Notes: generated by a model from the letters alone, not told the origin. Positions 18,039 to 26,846 are shown, counted from the first letter of the stretch. The stretch is 64,000 nt of DNA from Azospirillum soli (GCF_017876165.1 NZ_JAGINQ010000006.1:1-64000); one strand, 5' to 3'. Numbers and translations are program-made.

Positions 18039-18204
18039 CTATGAACTGGCCTTTATGATCCAGGGATAGGCGCACAGGGAGCGGACACCGCCGGTTCCGT
18101 GGCGACGGTGTGCCAGGCATGCATGCAGGCTTGGACGACGGCGTCGGTGTCATTGAGGAGCCGCAGCGACAAGAAGCGTGACCTGCTCCCCAAGTTTCCT
18201 CCAC

Positions 18205-19107
18205 TCAGAGTGCGAGTCCCCTCATGTGATGCCCTGAACGGGCGTTGATGGCAACCGGGGCCGGGGCATGCCCCGGCCCCGGTTGCGGCGACGTCCGCGT
18301 GGCGACTTCGATCGGCGTGGCGCCGCCGAGGCCGGAGTGCGGTCGGACGTGGTTGTCGTCGCTCCGCCACGCCTCCAGGACGGCACGGGCATGGGTGAGC
18401 GAGGTGAACAGAGTCTCGTTGAGGCATTCGTCGCGCAGGCGCCCGTTGAACGACTCCGCGAAGGCGTTCTGGAACGGCTTGCCGGGCGCGATGTAATGCC
18501 ACTCCACCCGGCGCTCCTGCGCCCAGGCGAGAATGGCCATGCTGGTGAACTCGGTGCCGTTGTCCGACACGCACACCGCCGGCCAGCCGCGGCGCGCGGC
18601 GATGGCATCCAGTTCCCGCACGACGCGCCGGCCCGACAGCGAGGTATCCGCCACCAAGCACAGGCATTCGCGCGTGAAGTCGTCCACCACCGCCAGGATG
18701 CGGAAGCGACGGCCGTCGCTCAGGGCGTCGCTGACGAAGTCCAGCGACCAGCGCTGGTTCGGTCCTTGCGGCACGGCGACGGGGGCACGTGTGCCCAGGG
18801 CACGCTTGCGGCCACCGCGCCGGCGCACCCGCAGCCCCTCCTCGCGGTAGATCCGTAGTAGCTTCTTGGTGTTCACCTTCACCCCTTCGCGCGTCAGCAG
18901 AAGCCCCAGACGCCGATAGCCAAACCGGCGCCGCTCGGCCGCCAACTCCCGCAGGCGAACTCGGAACGGCGCGTCGTCCATACGCCGGGAGCGGTAGCGG
19001 ACCGACGATCGGTCCACGCCAAGAAGGGCGCACGCCCGCCGCGGGCTGATCCCATGCGCCGCCTGCGCATGGGCCACAGCCGCTCGTCGAGCCGCGGGCG
19101 TCACCAT
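18205..19107 (-). CDS. IS3-family (IS407-group) transposase OrfB
   Basis: 300 residues. The HTH_21 region ([21 protein letters not shown]) precedes the rve core with [16 protein letters not shown] (first Asp), [12 protein letters not shown] (second Asp) and [16 protein letters not shown] (Glu). Catalytic residues are intact. ATG 19107 overlaps the end of orfA, where a run of seven A residues (19107-19113 on the complementary strand) could allow programmed frameshifting to an OrfAB fusion. Confidence 0.93.
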   Translation of the reverse strand: MVTPAARRAAVAHAQAAHGISPRRACALLGVDRSSVRYRSRRMDDAPFRVRLRELAAERRRFGYRRLGLLLTREGVKVNTKKLLRIYREEGLRVRRRGGRKRALGTRAPVAVPQGPNQRWSLDFVSDALSDGRRFRILAVVDDFTRECLCLVADTSLSGRRVVRELDAIAARRGWPAVCVSDNGTEFTSMAILAWAQERRVEWHYIAPGKPFQNAFAESFNGRLRDECLNETLFTSLTHARAVLEAWRSDDNHVRPHSGLGGATPIEVATRTSPQPGPGHAPAPVAINARSGHHMRGLAL

Positions 19108-19367
19108 TTTTTTGCGGCCAAGTCCTTGAGCACCGCGTTATCGAGCATCGCTTCGGCCAGCAGACGCTTCAGGCGGGCGTTCTCGTCCTCCAGCGTCTTC
19201 AGCCGCTTGGCCTCCGACACCTCCAGGCCGCCGTACTTCGCCTTCCACCGGAAGAACGTCGCCTCGCTGACCCCGTGCTTGCGGCAGACCTCCGCCGTCG
19301 GCCTACCGGCCTCCTGCTCGCGCAGGATCCCGATGATCTGTTCCTCGCTGAACCGGCTCTTCTTCAG
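19101..19367 (-). CDS. IS3-family (IS407-group) transposase OrfA, CTG at the usual start position
   Basis: 88 residues. Begins [20 protein letters not shown], the typical OrfA HTH, then a leucine-zipper helix ending LAAKKW. The codon at the usual Met position is CTG, with GGAGA just upstream; either CTG is used or the start has been mutated. The stop lies just beyond an A7 slippery run shared with orfB. Confidence 0.8.
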   Translation of the reverse strand: MKKSRFSEEQIIGILREQEAGRPTAEVCRKHGVSEATFFRWKAKYGGLEVSEAKRLKTLEDENARLKRLLAEAMLDNAVLKDLAAKKW

Positions 19368-19499
19368 GTCCGTCTCCTTGCTCGACGGACTCTAACTCAG
19401 CGCGGAGGAGTTTCAGGGGAGCAGGTCAAGCGTTCGCGCAGATCGAGCGAGACGCGCTCGAGTTCCGCGTTGAAGGGCAAAAGTGTGAGGCTGTCCGAA

Positions 19500-20186
19500 A
19501 CGTGCCGCGCCCTGGAGGCATGTCAGCCGGCACAATCTCGGACGAGGACAGCGCGCACCTCCATCGGCAGTGTGGCGGTGAAGCGAGCGACGACCCAGTC
19601 CATCAGCCCGGCGTTGGCGCCCGGCTGTCTCCCTTCAGGGCGGCGGCAATCGCGTACACCCACTCGGCCGTTTTCACATCCTGTCCGAGCCGCGCCAGCC
19701 CCTCAAGTCGCCCGGCGACAGATCATTTTGGATGCTTGGCGCGGTGCCCATAGCCGCCTCCTTCCAGTTCCCCTTGCTTCAGCAGCCAGCTGAAGAACGT
19801 TGCGCCAGAAGGTCGAATCCTTTGCTCCCCGGCATGAAAGCAAGGTCAGAAAATTCCGACAAAAAGGGACAAAAACCGACACAGTCGCCGAGCGTGCGCT
19901 CACCACGAGAAGGCTGATAGTGAGGGCGTGGAAAACGGCGGCCTATCCATGGCGCCCAAGCACGACGGACGATCACGCTCCCCTTGGAGGTCGCGTGAAC
20001 GGAAATCTCCGGTGTCCGGAAGAGGCGGCCCACCGTCGCAACGATGCAGTATGTGGTCTTTGAAAAAGATCAGACATCGGGCAGGACCACCGTAACCGGC
20101 ACGACGCGGGCTGAGGTCCGGCCCCGGCGCATCGGCGCCGGTGACCGAGTACCATAAAGCGTCAACGGCGCTGTAACAGAGCGCTT
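19500..20186. other. Region with decayed coding traces only
   Basis: Minus-strand frames contain short protein-like pieces (DVKTAEWVYAIAAALKGD, GLMDWVVARFTATLPMEV) separated by stops and frame changes near 19600-19740. They suggest an old gene, but the family is not recognisable. The rest (19760-20186) shows nothing supported. Confidence 0.4.
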
Positions 20187-20286
20187 ATACCAAGTCCCAG
20201 TGATCAGAACCTATGTGGCCTGGCGTGAGCCGCCACGACCGGACACCCGATCCGGGGCATGGGTTGGGATCGGTGAGACTTGGTAT
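20187..20286. repeat. MITE-like element, 100 bp with 19-bp terminal inverted repeats
   Basis: Left end ATACCAAGTCCCAGTGATC (20187-20205) and right end, reversed, ATACCAAGTCTCACCGATC (20268-20286) match at 16 of 19 positions. TTA lies on both outer sides when the repeat is taken from TACCAAG. No coding capacity. Size and ends fit a non-autonomous element, perhaps moved by an IS630/Tc1-type transposase. Confidence 0.6.
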
Positions 20287-20900
20287 TAGTCCTGGGGAGC
20301 CTCCCCACGCTTTGGTTTCAGTTGCGACGCTCCAAATTCCCGCACCCGTTTCGGGGCCCCGCCCTTGGTGTGCGTCTTGATGAGATAGGAGGCGCGATCG
20401 TCGAGTTCGGCACGGGCCGCGTTGAACCGCTCCTCTTGGCGGGTGCGCTCTTCGCCCTGCGCCTTGGAGGAGGGCCGCTTCAACGGCACGTGCCCGATCC
20501 CCGGTTTCCCATCGTGTGCGTGGTTGCAGTGATCGACCAGCCCGGATGGATCGCTGCCGATCACGCGCCCCCAGACGTCTTCCATCTTCTTCAGAATTCC
20601 GTAGGGGCTTCGAACACGATCCCCATTAACAAGCAGAAGCGCGTGATAATGAGGAACCTCGCTGGTTGCTTGCTCCCGGACCCAGACATAGTGCATGCCC
20701 ACCTTCCGCTCCGTGTGCGATTCCTTCACGAGCTTCATGAGTTTCGACACATCGCCGTTGGTGCCGTCGTGCGGATAACCCTGGGGATACCGGACATCGC
20801 AGCGGATCGCCAGGACCTTGCTGTGATTGTCAATCATGTGCTCCACTCGGGCGTTAATGCAGTCCATGATGTCCTGCCTGTGAGAACGCTGACTAAACAT
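20286..20900 (-). CDS. Inovirus Gp2 / YagK-YfjJ family protein
   Basis: 204 residues. The centre, MHYVWVREQATSEVPHYHALLLVNGD, followed by LKKMEDVWGRVIG and a C-terminal ASYLIKTHTKG, matches the YagK/YfjJ C-terminal domain. This family is found in inovirus-like phages and P4-type satellites and is related to rolling-circle replication proteins (the HYH motif is the candidate metal site). ATG 20900 has AGAGGAA upstream. The TAA stop coincides with the TTA flank of the adjoining MITE-like repeat and would be retained after excision. It probably belongs to the same satellite element as the AlpA and DUF3987 genes. Confidence 0.85.
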   Translation of the reverse strand: MFSQRSHRQDIMDCINARVEHMIDNHSKVLAIRCDVRYPQGYPHDGTNGDVSKLMKLVKESHTERKVGMHYVWVREQATSEVPHYHALLLVNGDRVRSPYGILKKMEDVWGRVIGSDPSGLVDHCNHAHDGKPGIGHVPLKRPSSKAQGEERTRQEERFNAARAELDDRASYLIKTHTKGGAPKRVREFGASQLKPKRGEAPQD

Positions 20901-20926
20901 GTATTCCTCTTGGTGTCTTGGTTGCG

Positions 20927-21070
20927 GTTAACTCTCGTACAATACTATGATATAGAAAGTTATTTATTACCAATAACCGAGCTAATATTAGAGAACAAAA
21001 CCCCGACACCGCGGGGGCGAAAAACAGAAAAGTTCTGTTTTTACGAGGAATGTCGAATCCGAGAGTTAAC
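20927..21070. promoter_or_regulatory. AT-rich segment bounded by inverted repeats, candidate origin or control region
   Basis: GTTAACTCTC at 20927-20936 is matched by GAGAGTTAAC at 21061-21070 (11 bp with the next base). Between them are a long AT-rich run (20940-21000) and a perfect 9-bp stem AAAACAGAA / TTCTGTTTT (21021-21029, 21033-21041). It sits directly upstream of the Gp2-type gene on the minus strand, where a promoter or replication origin is expected. 21073-21355 beyond it shows no supported gene. Confidence 0.4.
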
Positions 21071-21355
21071 TCAAAAAAGGAAAATGGCGCGACATTGGCT
21101 CCGTGCAGCGTGCGGAGTTGCCGTGTGGGTGCGGATCAACGCAGGCCGCGGTGCGCGGGCCTTTGAGATTGTCGGACGAATCTGTTGCACGTCGCCCTCT
21201 CGCCTACAGTGCCTTTCGGTGATTGCGCACGGTGACGGACAGACGCTGTTTCCAGCGCATCACTGTCGGCCACTCCGGCGGGCCAATCGTTCACCTTGCT
21301 GAGAAACCTTCAGCGGTCCAAGGCAGGGCCGGCTGGCGCCGGCCCTGGCCACCGA

Positions 21356-21610
21356 TCATCCCGATTGTGCGGCCTCGGCGACCGGCCCGTCGTGGGAAGC
21401 CTCCTTTCGGTGCACGGTCGCGACGGCTCCGACGATGACACCGGCCCAGCCGGCGATCGCCGCCGCTCCAAGAATGTCGACGGCGGTCTTGCCAAGCAGC
21501 GCGGCCTTGATCGCGCCATACACAGCCCCGAAGCCGGCGACGGCCGCGACCGTCTTCGGATCGACGCCGTACGTCGAACGCCGCTTCTGATCCCCATTGC
21601 TCTCAGGCAT
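21356..21610 (-). CDS. Small hypothetical membrane protein
   Basis: 84 residues. Charged N-terminus followed by two hydrophobic helices (VAAVAGFGAVYGAIKAALLG and AVDILGAAAIAGWAGVIVGAVA) and a short hydrophilic tail. ATG 21610 has AAGGAGA at ideal spacing. Family not recognised. Confidence 0.7.
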   Translation of the reverse strand: MPESNGDQKRRSTYGVDPKTVAAVAGFGAVYGAIKAALLGKTAVDILGAAAIAGWAGVIVGAVATVHRKEASHDGPVAEAAQSG

Positions 21611-21890
21611 GCTTTTCGTCTCCTTGTTGCAACGCGGTGTTACGCTTGGCCTGCCGCGACGGCCGGGCCTCTCCAGGCGTGTTCAGGCTCGGCGACGGCC
21701 ACGTGCCAAGCGAGGACGCCGCGGAGGACGCAGGGCGCCTAGCGGACGGTGACAAGGTCTTTCCCCTGACACGACCATGCTCGGTCGCCAGCGCCGCGGT
21801 CGACGACCCGTCGCCGACGGCTGCGAATGATTGCGATGTTCGTCGTGGCACGGGCGGCGTCTCCGGCGCGTGCCACGGGCGCACTGGCGG

Positions 21891-22223
21891 TCAGGCGTCG
21901 CTCGGCGTGACGGTGATGGTCAACAGGCGGTAGTTGGCCTCGGGATCGGGGCTGTCGACCAGCCCCGGCAGCTGCTCATCCGCCGGGACGGCGATGCTCC
22001 AAGCCAGCTTGAGGCGGCCGTGCAGGATGACGCCGGCGATGTTGGCGGTGGCGAAACCGGCGGCGCAGAGCTGAGCGTGATCGGCGAGCTTGTGCAGCGC
22101 GGTGGGCAGGCTGGTGTCGGTGACGGTGAGCACGCCGCTGACCAGCCAGACCGTCGGACCAGTGCCGGCGGATCGCGGACGGGAGTGGTCGGAAGGCGTC
22201 GAAGGGAATGAGGCATCGGTCAT
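21891..22223 (-). CDS. Hypothetical protein (110 aa)
   Basis: Begins MTDASFPST at ATG 22223 with GGAG six bases upstream. Contains VWLVSGVLTVTDTSLPTALHKLADHA and ANIAGVILHGRLKLAWSIAVP, consistent with a small alpha/beta protein. The frame extends further upstream but without support. No family recognised; divergent from the RHH gene at 22546. Confidence 0.6.
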   Translation of the reverse strand: MTDASFPSTPSDHSRPRSAGTGPTVWLVSGVLTVTDTSLPTALHKLADHAQLCAAGFATANIAGVILHGRLKLAWSIAVPADEQLPGLVDSPDPEANYRLLTITVTPSDA

Positions 22224-22545
22224 GATCGGCTCCGGAATCGTTGGCGCGCGTCGAGCGGGTCCCGCAGCAGGGCGGAGGGCACCGCGCCGGCGCGGCGGTC
22301 CTTGGGGTCGGTGGACGGAGGCAAAGGGGCGGCCCGGCGAGACGGCGGCGCGCGAGCCCACGCAAGGGGGCTTGGCGCGCCGCCCGACACTTTGCTCCTG
22401 ATGGTGATATATGCCTGATCCGGGATGACCTGCGGTTGGCCGACGCCCACCAACCTGCACCATACGGGCGTAACCGGCGGCCTTGATTTCGGTCCGCGAT
22501 TGTGGTGCTCTCCGCGGCGCACCACCGCTCCCGGTTCACGCCCGC
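22224..22545. other. Divergent intergenic region
   Basis: About 320 bases between the leftward 110-residue gene and the rightward RHH gene. No clear operator or RNA is seen; promoters for both are expected here. Confidence 0.4.
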
Positions 22546-22875
22546 ATGCTGGTTCGCCGCCTCATCCACCACCACGACCGTTCGACCGCCGTTCGCCTGG
22601 AGGCGGCGTTTTGGCGGTTCCTTGAGGACATCGCTCAGCGCGAAGCGCTGCCGGTCGACGACCTGTGCGCCGCCGTGCTGGAGCGCGCGGCCGGCATCCG
22701 GCCCTGGACGCGCGTCGGCATGACGCCGTCGCGCTGGGCGGCAGCGGCCTTGCGGGTCTTCACCACCGCCTATTTCCAGACCGCCGCCACCGACGACGGG
22801 CACCGCCGCGCCGGCCACGGGCGCGGCGATCTCCGGCCGTCGGCGCTCGACGACGCGATGGCCAGCGCCGGCTGA
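22546..22875 (+). CDS. Ribbon-helix-helix (RHH_4-type) protein
   Basis: 109 residues. STAVRLEAAFWRFLEDIAQREALPVDDL is an RHH_4 domain (beta strand then two helices), followed by a conserved tail SRWAAAALRVFTTAYFQTAA. Such proteins are small DNA-binding regulators in alphaproteobacteria. ATG 22546 (MLVRRLIHHHDRS) is preferred over an upstream in-frame start. It resembles the protein at 26388-26846 in both the RHH and the RVF..YF tail, so the two are likely paralogues. Confidence 0.75.
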   Translation: MLVRRLIHHHDRSTAVRLEAAFWRFLEDIAQREALPVDDLCAAVLERAAGIRPWTRVGMTPSRWAAAALRVFTTAYFQTAATDDGHRRAGHGRGDLRPSALDDAMASAG

Positions 22876-22885
22876 GTTCCCGCGG

Positions 22886-23671
22886 TCAGCGCATGCGCTG
22901 CGGGTCGGCGGCGTCGCGCACGCCATCGACCAGCAGATTGACGGCCAGCGCCGTCGTGAAGACGGCGAGGCTCGCCGCCAGCGCCATCGCCGGCCGGGCG
23001 GCGATCACCGGCAAGCCGTCGCGGATCATCCCGCCCCAGCTCGGCAGCGGGTCCTGAACGCCAAGGCCGAGGAAGCCGAGCGCGGCCTCGGCCAGCACCG
23101 CCTGCGCCGCCAGCGCCCCCGCCCGGGCCAGCAGCGCCGCGCGGATGTGCGGCAGAACGTGCCGCCACAGCACATAGCGGCGCCCGGCCCCGCAGGCGGC
23201 GGCGGCGCGGACGTACGGCTCGCGGTGCGCCGCAGCGACCAGCGCCCGCGTCAAGCGCGCCACGTCGGGCCAGCTGGCCAGGCCGATGGCCGCCGCCGTG
23301 GCCGGCACGCCCGGCCCGAGCAGGGCGACCAGCACCAGGGCGAGCACCAGCTTTGGGAAGGCCAAGGCCACGTCGACGGCGTGGCCGACCACGGCCTCCG
23401 CCCAGCGGCCGGCGAGGCTGCCAACGATCCCCAGCGCCACGCCGAGCAGCGTGGCGAGCACCGCCGCCGCCGCCGCCACGAGCAGCGAAGCCCGCGCGCC
23501 GAGCAGGAGCCGGCTGACCACGTCGCGCCCGAGGGCGTCGCAGCCCAGCCAGTGCGCCGGCGACGGTGGTGCCCAGGCGCGCGCCAGATCGACCGCGGCC
23601 GGGTCGTGAGGCACGATGAGCGGCGCCGCGACGGCCACGGCGGCCAGCGCCAGCAGGACGGCGGCGCTCAT
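22886..23671 (-). CDS. ABC transporter permease, DppC/OppC type
   Basis: 261 residues. N-terminal transmembrane helix, then the DppC signature HWLGCDALGRDVVSRLLLGAR, multiple hydrophobic segments, and an EAA-type loop (AACGAGRRYVLWRHVLPHI). FLGLGVQDPLPSWGGMI is a hallmark of the family. It forms the inner-membrane channel of peptide/nickel-type importers with the DppB-like partner encoded just upstream on the same strand. Start ATG 23671; the frame extends further upstream without homology. Confidence 0.92.
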   Translation of the reverse strand: MSAAVLLALAAVAVAAPLIVPHDPAAVDLARAWAPPSPAHWLGCDALGRDVVSRLLLGARASLLVAAAAAVLATLLGVALGIVGSLAGRWAEAVVGHAVDVALAFPKLVLALVLVALLGPGVPATAAAIGLASWPDVARLTRALVAAAHREPYVRAAAACGAGRRYVLWRHVLPHIRAALLARAGALAAQAVLAEAALGFLGLGVQDPLPSWGGMIRDGLPVIAARPAMALAASLAVFTTALAVNLLVDGVRDAADPQRMR

Positions 23672-23715
23672 CGCCCGCGCCCCGGCCCCGCCGCCCCGCC
23701 GTCCTGGTCCGCCGG

Positions 23716-24654
23716 TCACGGGGGGCCCTGCCGCAGCGACGGGCGGGGGTCGACCGCCGCCGCCGCCAGGTCGGCGCCGAGGCCGACCAGCGTGTGGATG
23801 GTGGTCAGGAGCAGCGCGCACCCCAGCACCACCGGGTGATCGCGCGCCAGCACCGCCTCGGCCGCCGCCCGGCCGAGTCCCGGAATGGCAAACACGGTTT
23901 CCACGACGACGGCGCCGCCGAGCAGACCGCCGAACGCCGCACCGGCCGCCGCCAGCAGCGGCCCCGCCAGCAGCGGCAGCACGTGGGCGCTGAGCACCCG
24001 GTGCTCCGGGAGGCCCTTGGCGCGCGCGGTCCGCACGTGCGGCCGCGCCAGAGCGTCGGCCGCCAGAGCGCGGGCGAGGCGCCCGAGCAGGCCGGCCACC
24101 GGCACCGCCAGCACGAGGAGCGGCAGCACCGCCGAGGCCGCCCCGCCCCACCCGGCCACCGGCAGCCAGTCGAGCGCGACGGCGAAGCCGGCGATCAGCG
24201 CCACAGCCAGCGCCGCCGCCGGCAACGACAGCGCGGCCGTGAGCCCGGCGGTGATCACGCGGTCCACGGCCCGCCCCGCCCGCGCCGCCGCCCACAGCCC
24301 GAGCGCCACGCCAGCCGGCAGCGACAGCGCCATGGCGCCGGCGGCCAGCGTCACCGTCGCCGGCACCGCCTCGGCCAGCAGCGTGGCGACCGGGGTGCCG
24401 ACGTAGCGGTGCGACTGCCCCAACTCGCCGCGGGCCAGCCCCGCGGCAAAGGCAACCAAACGGGCACCGAGTGCCCGGTCCGGCCCCAGCGCGCCGCCGA
24501 CCGGCCCGGCCAGCGCGGGATCAGCGCCGTGCGCGCCGAGCGCCGCGCTCACCGGATCACCGGGCATGGCTTCGAAGGCGAGGACCAGCAGCACCGTAAC
24601 CGCCGCCAGCCGCGCCAGCCCGCCAAGCACCTTGCGCACCGCGTAGCTCAGCAT
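23716..24654 (-). CDS. ABC transporter permease, DppB/OppB type
   Basis: 312 residues. Starts MLSYAVRKVLGGLARLAAV and has FEAMPGDPV near residue 30, the typical DppB entry. The EAA loop (RTARAKGLPEHRVLSAHVLPL) and VVVETVFAIPGLGRA are well kept. Pairs with the DppC-type permease 44 bases downstream and with the substrate-binding gene 29 bases upstream. No ATPase (DppD/F) gene follows in the window. Confidence 0.92.
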   Translation of the reverse strand: MLSYAVRKVLGGLARLAAVTVLLVLAFEAMPGDPVSAALGAHGADPALAGPVGGALGPDRALGARLVAFAAGLARGELGQSHRYVGTPVATLLAEAVPATVTLAAGAMALSLPAGVALGLWAAARAGRAVDRVITAGLTAALSLPAAALAVALIAGFAVALDWLPVAGWGGAASAVLPLLVLAVPVAGLLGRLARALAADALARPHVRTARAKGLPEHRVLSAHVLPLLAGPLLAAAGAAFGGLLGGAVVVETVFAIPGLGRAAAEAVLARDHPVVLGCALLLTTIHTLVGLGADLAAAAVDPRPSLRQGPP

Positions 24655-24683
24655 GTCCCGTGTCGCTCGCCGCGCGGGCCGTC

Positions 24684-26294
24684 TCAGGGGCCGGGGGCCG
24701 GGCGTTGCCCCGGCACGCCGGCCACCGCGAGGAGGCCAAACGGCGTCGGCGCGACGCCGGATGCCTGGGGATGGCGCAGCAGCACGTGCATCGGCACCGC
24801 CAAAGGCACCGCGGGCACCGTCTCGGTCAGGCGCCGCCCGGCCTGCTTGTAGAGCCGGTCGCGCTCGGCGCCATCGAGGGCGGCGCGCGCGCCGTCGAGC
24901 AGCTGGTCGAGCGCGTCGTCGCGCCAGCGCGTCTGGTTGTAGGGGCTGGCGCTGTGCCACAGCGAGCCGAGAAGCGTCATCGGGTCGGGATAGTCCGCCG
25001 ACCAGCCGCCGAAGAAGAAGGCCAGCGCCCCGGCGTTGGCGGCGCTGACGAAGGCGCTGCGGTCGCGCGTGCGGACGGTGACCGGAAGCCCAAGGCCCTG
25101 GCGCAGCTGGTGCGCGTAGTAGGCCGCCTCGTCGCGGCCGGCGTCGATGGCGACGAGGTCGAGCGGCGGCAGCCCCCGCCCGTCGGGGTAGCCGGCCTCG
25201 GCGAGCAGGCGGCGAGCCCGCGCGACGGCGTCGGTCGGCGGTGGCGCCTCGGGGTCCGCGCCGTGCCCCGGGACGCGCGGGGGGTACCAGCCGGGCAGCG
25301 TGGCGTAGCCGCCGTAGAGCCCGTCGACCACCGCGGCGCGGTCGAGGGCGAGGGCCAGCGCCACGCGCACGCGCGGGTCGGCAAACGGCGGGTACAGGCC
25401 CTGGTTCATGCCGAGAAAGCGGACCTGCTGGCGCGGCACGGCCACCGCGGCGGCGCGCAAACGCGGCGTGTCGGCCACCCGGCGCAGGGCGGTGTCGGAG
25501 ACGCTGACGAAGTCGAGCGCCCCGGTCTCGAACATCAGCAGCGCCGTGTCGGCGCTGGGGATGATCTGGAAGCGCAGCCCGTCGATGGCCGGGGGCCCGC
25601 CCCAGTGCTCCCGGTTGGCCTCCAGGCGCACCTCCTGGCCGCGCCGCCAGTCGGTGAGGCGGAACGGCCCAGTGCCGGCGGACGCGCGGCGGGCCCCGTC
25701 GGGACCAACCGCCGCACGGTCAAAAATCAAGAAGGGGTAGTGGGGGAACAGCGCCACCGGTTCGGTGAAGCGCACCTCGAAGGTGAGCGGATCGATCTCG
25801 GTGAAGCCGGCCAGCCGATCAACCCGCCGCTGGGCAAAAGCCTCCGCGCCGACCAGTTTGACCAGGAAGGTCGCCCCGATGCCGGGGCGCGGCGTTGTCA
25901 GGAGCGCTTCGAACGTGGCGCGGACGTCGGCGGCGCTCAGCGGGCGGCCGCTGTGAAAGCGGACGTTGGGGCGCAGCTGAAAGCGCCAGCCGCGACCGCC
26001 GTCGAGCGGCTCCCAGCCCACGGCGAGCGCCGGCACCAGCTCGCCGTCGGCCGCGACCGCGGTGAGCCCCTCGTAGACCAGGCCAAGCACCCGGCTGCCG
26101 GTGGCGCCGAGAAAGGCCGCCGGGTCGGCGGTGGGGAGGTCGTCGGGCAGGTTGGTGCGCAGCACCGGGGCGCGCAGGTCGGCCGCGCCCAGCCCGCCCC
26201 CCGGGCCGATCAGCAACGCCAGGGCGAGCGCCGCGGCGCGCACAAACGATGGGCGGACGGCGGCGGAACGGTGCGAAACAGAGACGGCGAACAT
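24684..26294 (-). CDS. ABC transporter substrate-binding protein, family 5 (peptide/nickel type)
   Basis: 536 residues. N-terminal signal sequence (basic FVR then AAALALALLIGPGG, cleavage likely near GLGA). Family-5 features: RFQLRPNVRFHSGRPLSAADVRATFEAL, GTGPFRLTDWRRGQEVRLEAN, PFADPRVRVALALALDR and a long C-terminal lobe with FFFGGWSADYPDPM. It captures peptides or similar solutes in the periplasm for the two permeases. Start 26294 (MFAVSVSHRS) places the signal peptide at the N-terminus; the frame extends to 26366. Confidence 0.92.
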   Translation of the reverse strand: MFAVSVSHRSAAVRPSFVRAAALALALLIGPGGGLGAADLRAPVLRTNLPDDLPTADPAAFLGATGSRVLGLVYEGLTAVAADGELVPALAVGWEPLDGGRGWRFQLRPNVRFHSGRPLSAADVRATFEALLTTPRPGIGATFLVKLVGAEAFAQRRVDRLAGFTEIDPLTFEVRFTEPVALFPHYPFLIFDRAAVGPDGARRASAGTGPFRLTDWRRGQEVRLEANREHWGGPPAIDGLRFQIIPSADTALLMFETGALDFVSVSDTALRRVADTPRLRAAAVAVPRQQVRFLGMNQGLYPPFADPRVRVALALALDRAAVVDGLYGGYATLPGWYPPRVPGHGADPEAPPPTDAVARARRLLAEAGYPDGRGLPPLDLVAIDAGRDEAAYYAHQLRQGLGLPVTVRTRDRSAFVSAANAGALAFFFGGWSADYPDPMTLLGSLWHSASPYNQTRWRDDALDQLLDGARAALDGAERDRLYKQAGRRLTETVPAVPLAVPMHVLLRHPQASGVAPTPFGLLAVAGVPGQRPAPGP

Positions 26295-26387
26295 CGGGGC
26301 GAAGCTCTTGCGAGATGGCACACGGGGAGCGCGACACCACTGTAATCGCTTCCCGGTGAGCGGCAAGGCGTGATCGCCGCCGCACGT

Positions 26388-26846
26388 TCAGGCCACGGCG
26401 CGCGCTCCGTCGCTCGACCGCGGGCGTCCGACGACGGGCCGCCGCGGCTCGCCGGTTGGTCCAGTTGCCCGGTCGGTCGCCGCCGGCGCGTGAGGCGCCT
26501 CGGCGGGGGGCTGATTCCAGTCCGGGCTGGCCTTGGCCGCGGTCAGGAAGTAATCGGCGATGAACACGCGCACGGCGCTCGTCAGCGAGGAGTGGTCGGG
26601 CGCACGCTTTCCCGGGCGGCCGCCATCTTCGGCCGGCGCCGGCCGGCCGTCGTGCAAGCGCCGGTCGATTTCCGAGCAGAGCTGGTGGATCGACAGGTCT
26701 TCCCGCCGTGCGATCTCCGCCAGCGCCGTCCACATGAACGGCTCCAGGCGCATGCTCGTGCGGCGCCCGTTGATCATGACGTTCTGGCTGCGCAGGGGAC
26801 CGAGGTCGGGCAACGAAAGGCTGTGCCGCGGGGCGTTTTCGGACAT
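26388..26846 (-). CDS. Ribbon-helix-helix (RHH_4-type) protein
   Basis: 152 residues. NVMINGRRTSMRLEPFMWTALAEIARREDLSIHQL is an RHH_4 domain; the tail SLTSAVRVFIADYFLTAA is the same as in the protein at 22546-22875. It probably binds DNA as a dimer. It lies just upstream of the ABC operon on the same strand and could regulate it, but that is inferred from position only. The C-terminus is Pro/Arg-rich and probably disordered. Confidence 0.8.
   Translation of the reverse strand: MSENAPRHSLSLPDLGPLRSQNVMINGRRTSMRLEPFMWTALAEIARREDLSIHQLCSEIDRRLHDGRPAPAEDGGRPGKRAPDHSSLTSAVRVFIADYFLTAAKASPDWNQPPAEAPHAPAATDRATGPTGEPRRPVVGRPRSSDGARAVA

Larger units (their letters stand above)
18179..19428 (-). mobile_element. 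IS3-family (IS407-group-like) insertion sequence, 4-bp target duplication
   Basis: Inverted repeats begin TGACCTGCTCCCC at both ends (18179 and, reversed, 19428). AGCG flanks it at 18175-18178 and 19429-19432; a 4-bp duplication fits the IS407 group. It carries orfA and orfB on the minus strand and sits inside an older IS630 remnant. Confidence 0.9.
18039..19499 (-). pseudogene. Second IS630-type transposase remnant, split by an IS407-group element
   Basis: Right of the IS (19433-19499) the minus strand reads LTLLPFNAELERVSLDLRE; left of it (18178 down to 18039) it continues FLSLRLLNDTDAVVQAC...AW, then after a frameshift RSLCAYPWIIKASS-stop. Joining the two at one copy of the AGCG duplication restores LRERFLSLRLL without a break. 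This is the usual C-terminus of IS630 DDE transposases. The PYSPELNPVE motif has a deletion, so the gene was already decayed. The IS lies at 18179-19428. Confidence 0.75.

Noticed and set aside
24660..26345. 561-codon forward ORF opposite the substrate-binding protein
   Set aside because: The minus strand encodes a complete family-5 binding protein with signal peptide; the forward frame has no recognisable domain.
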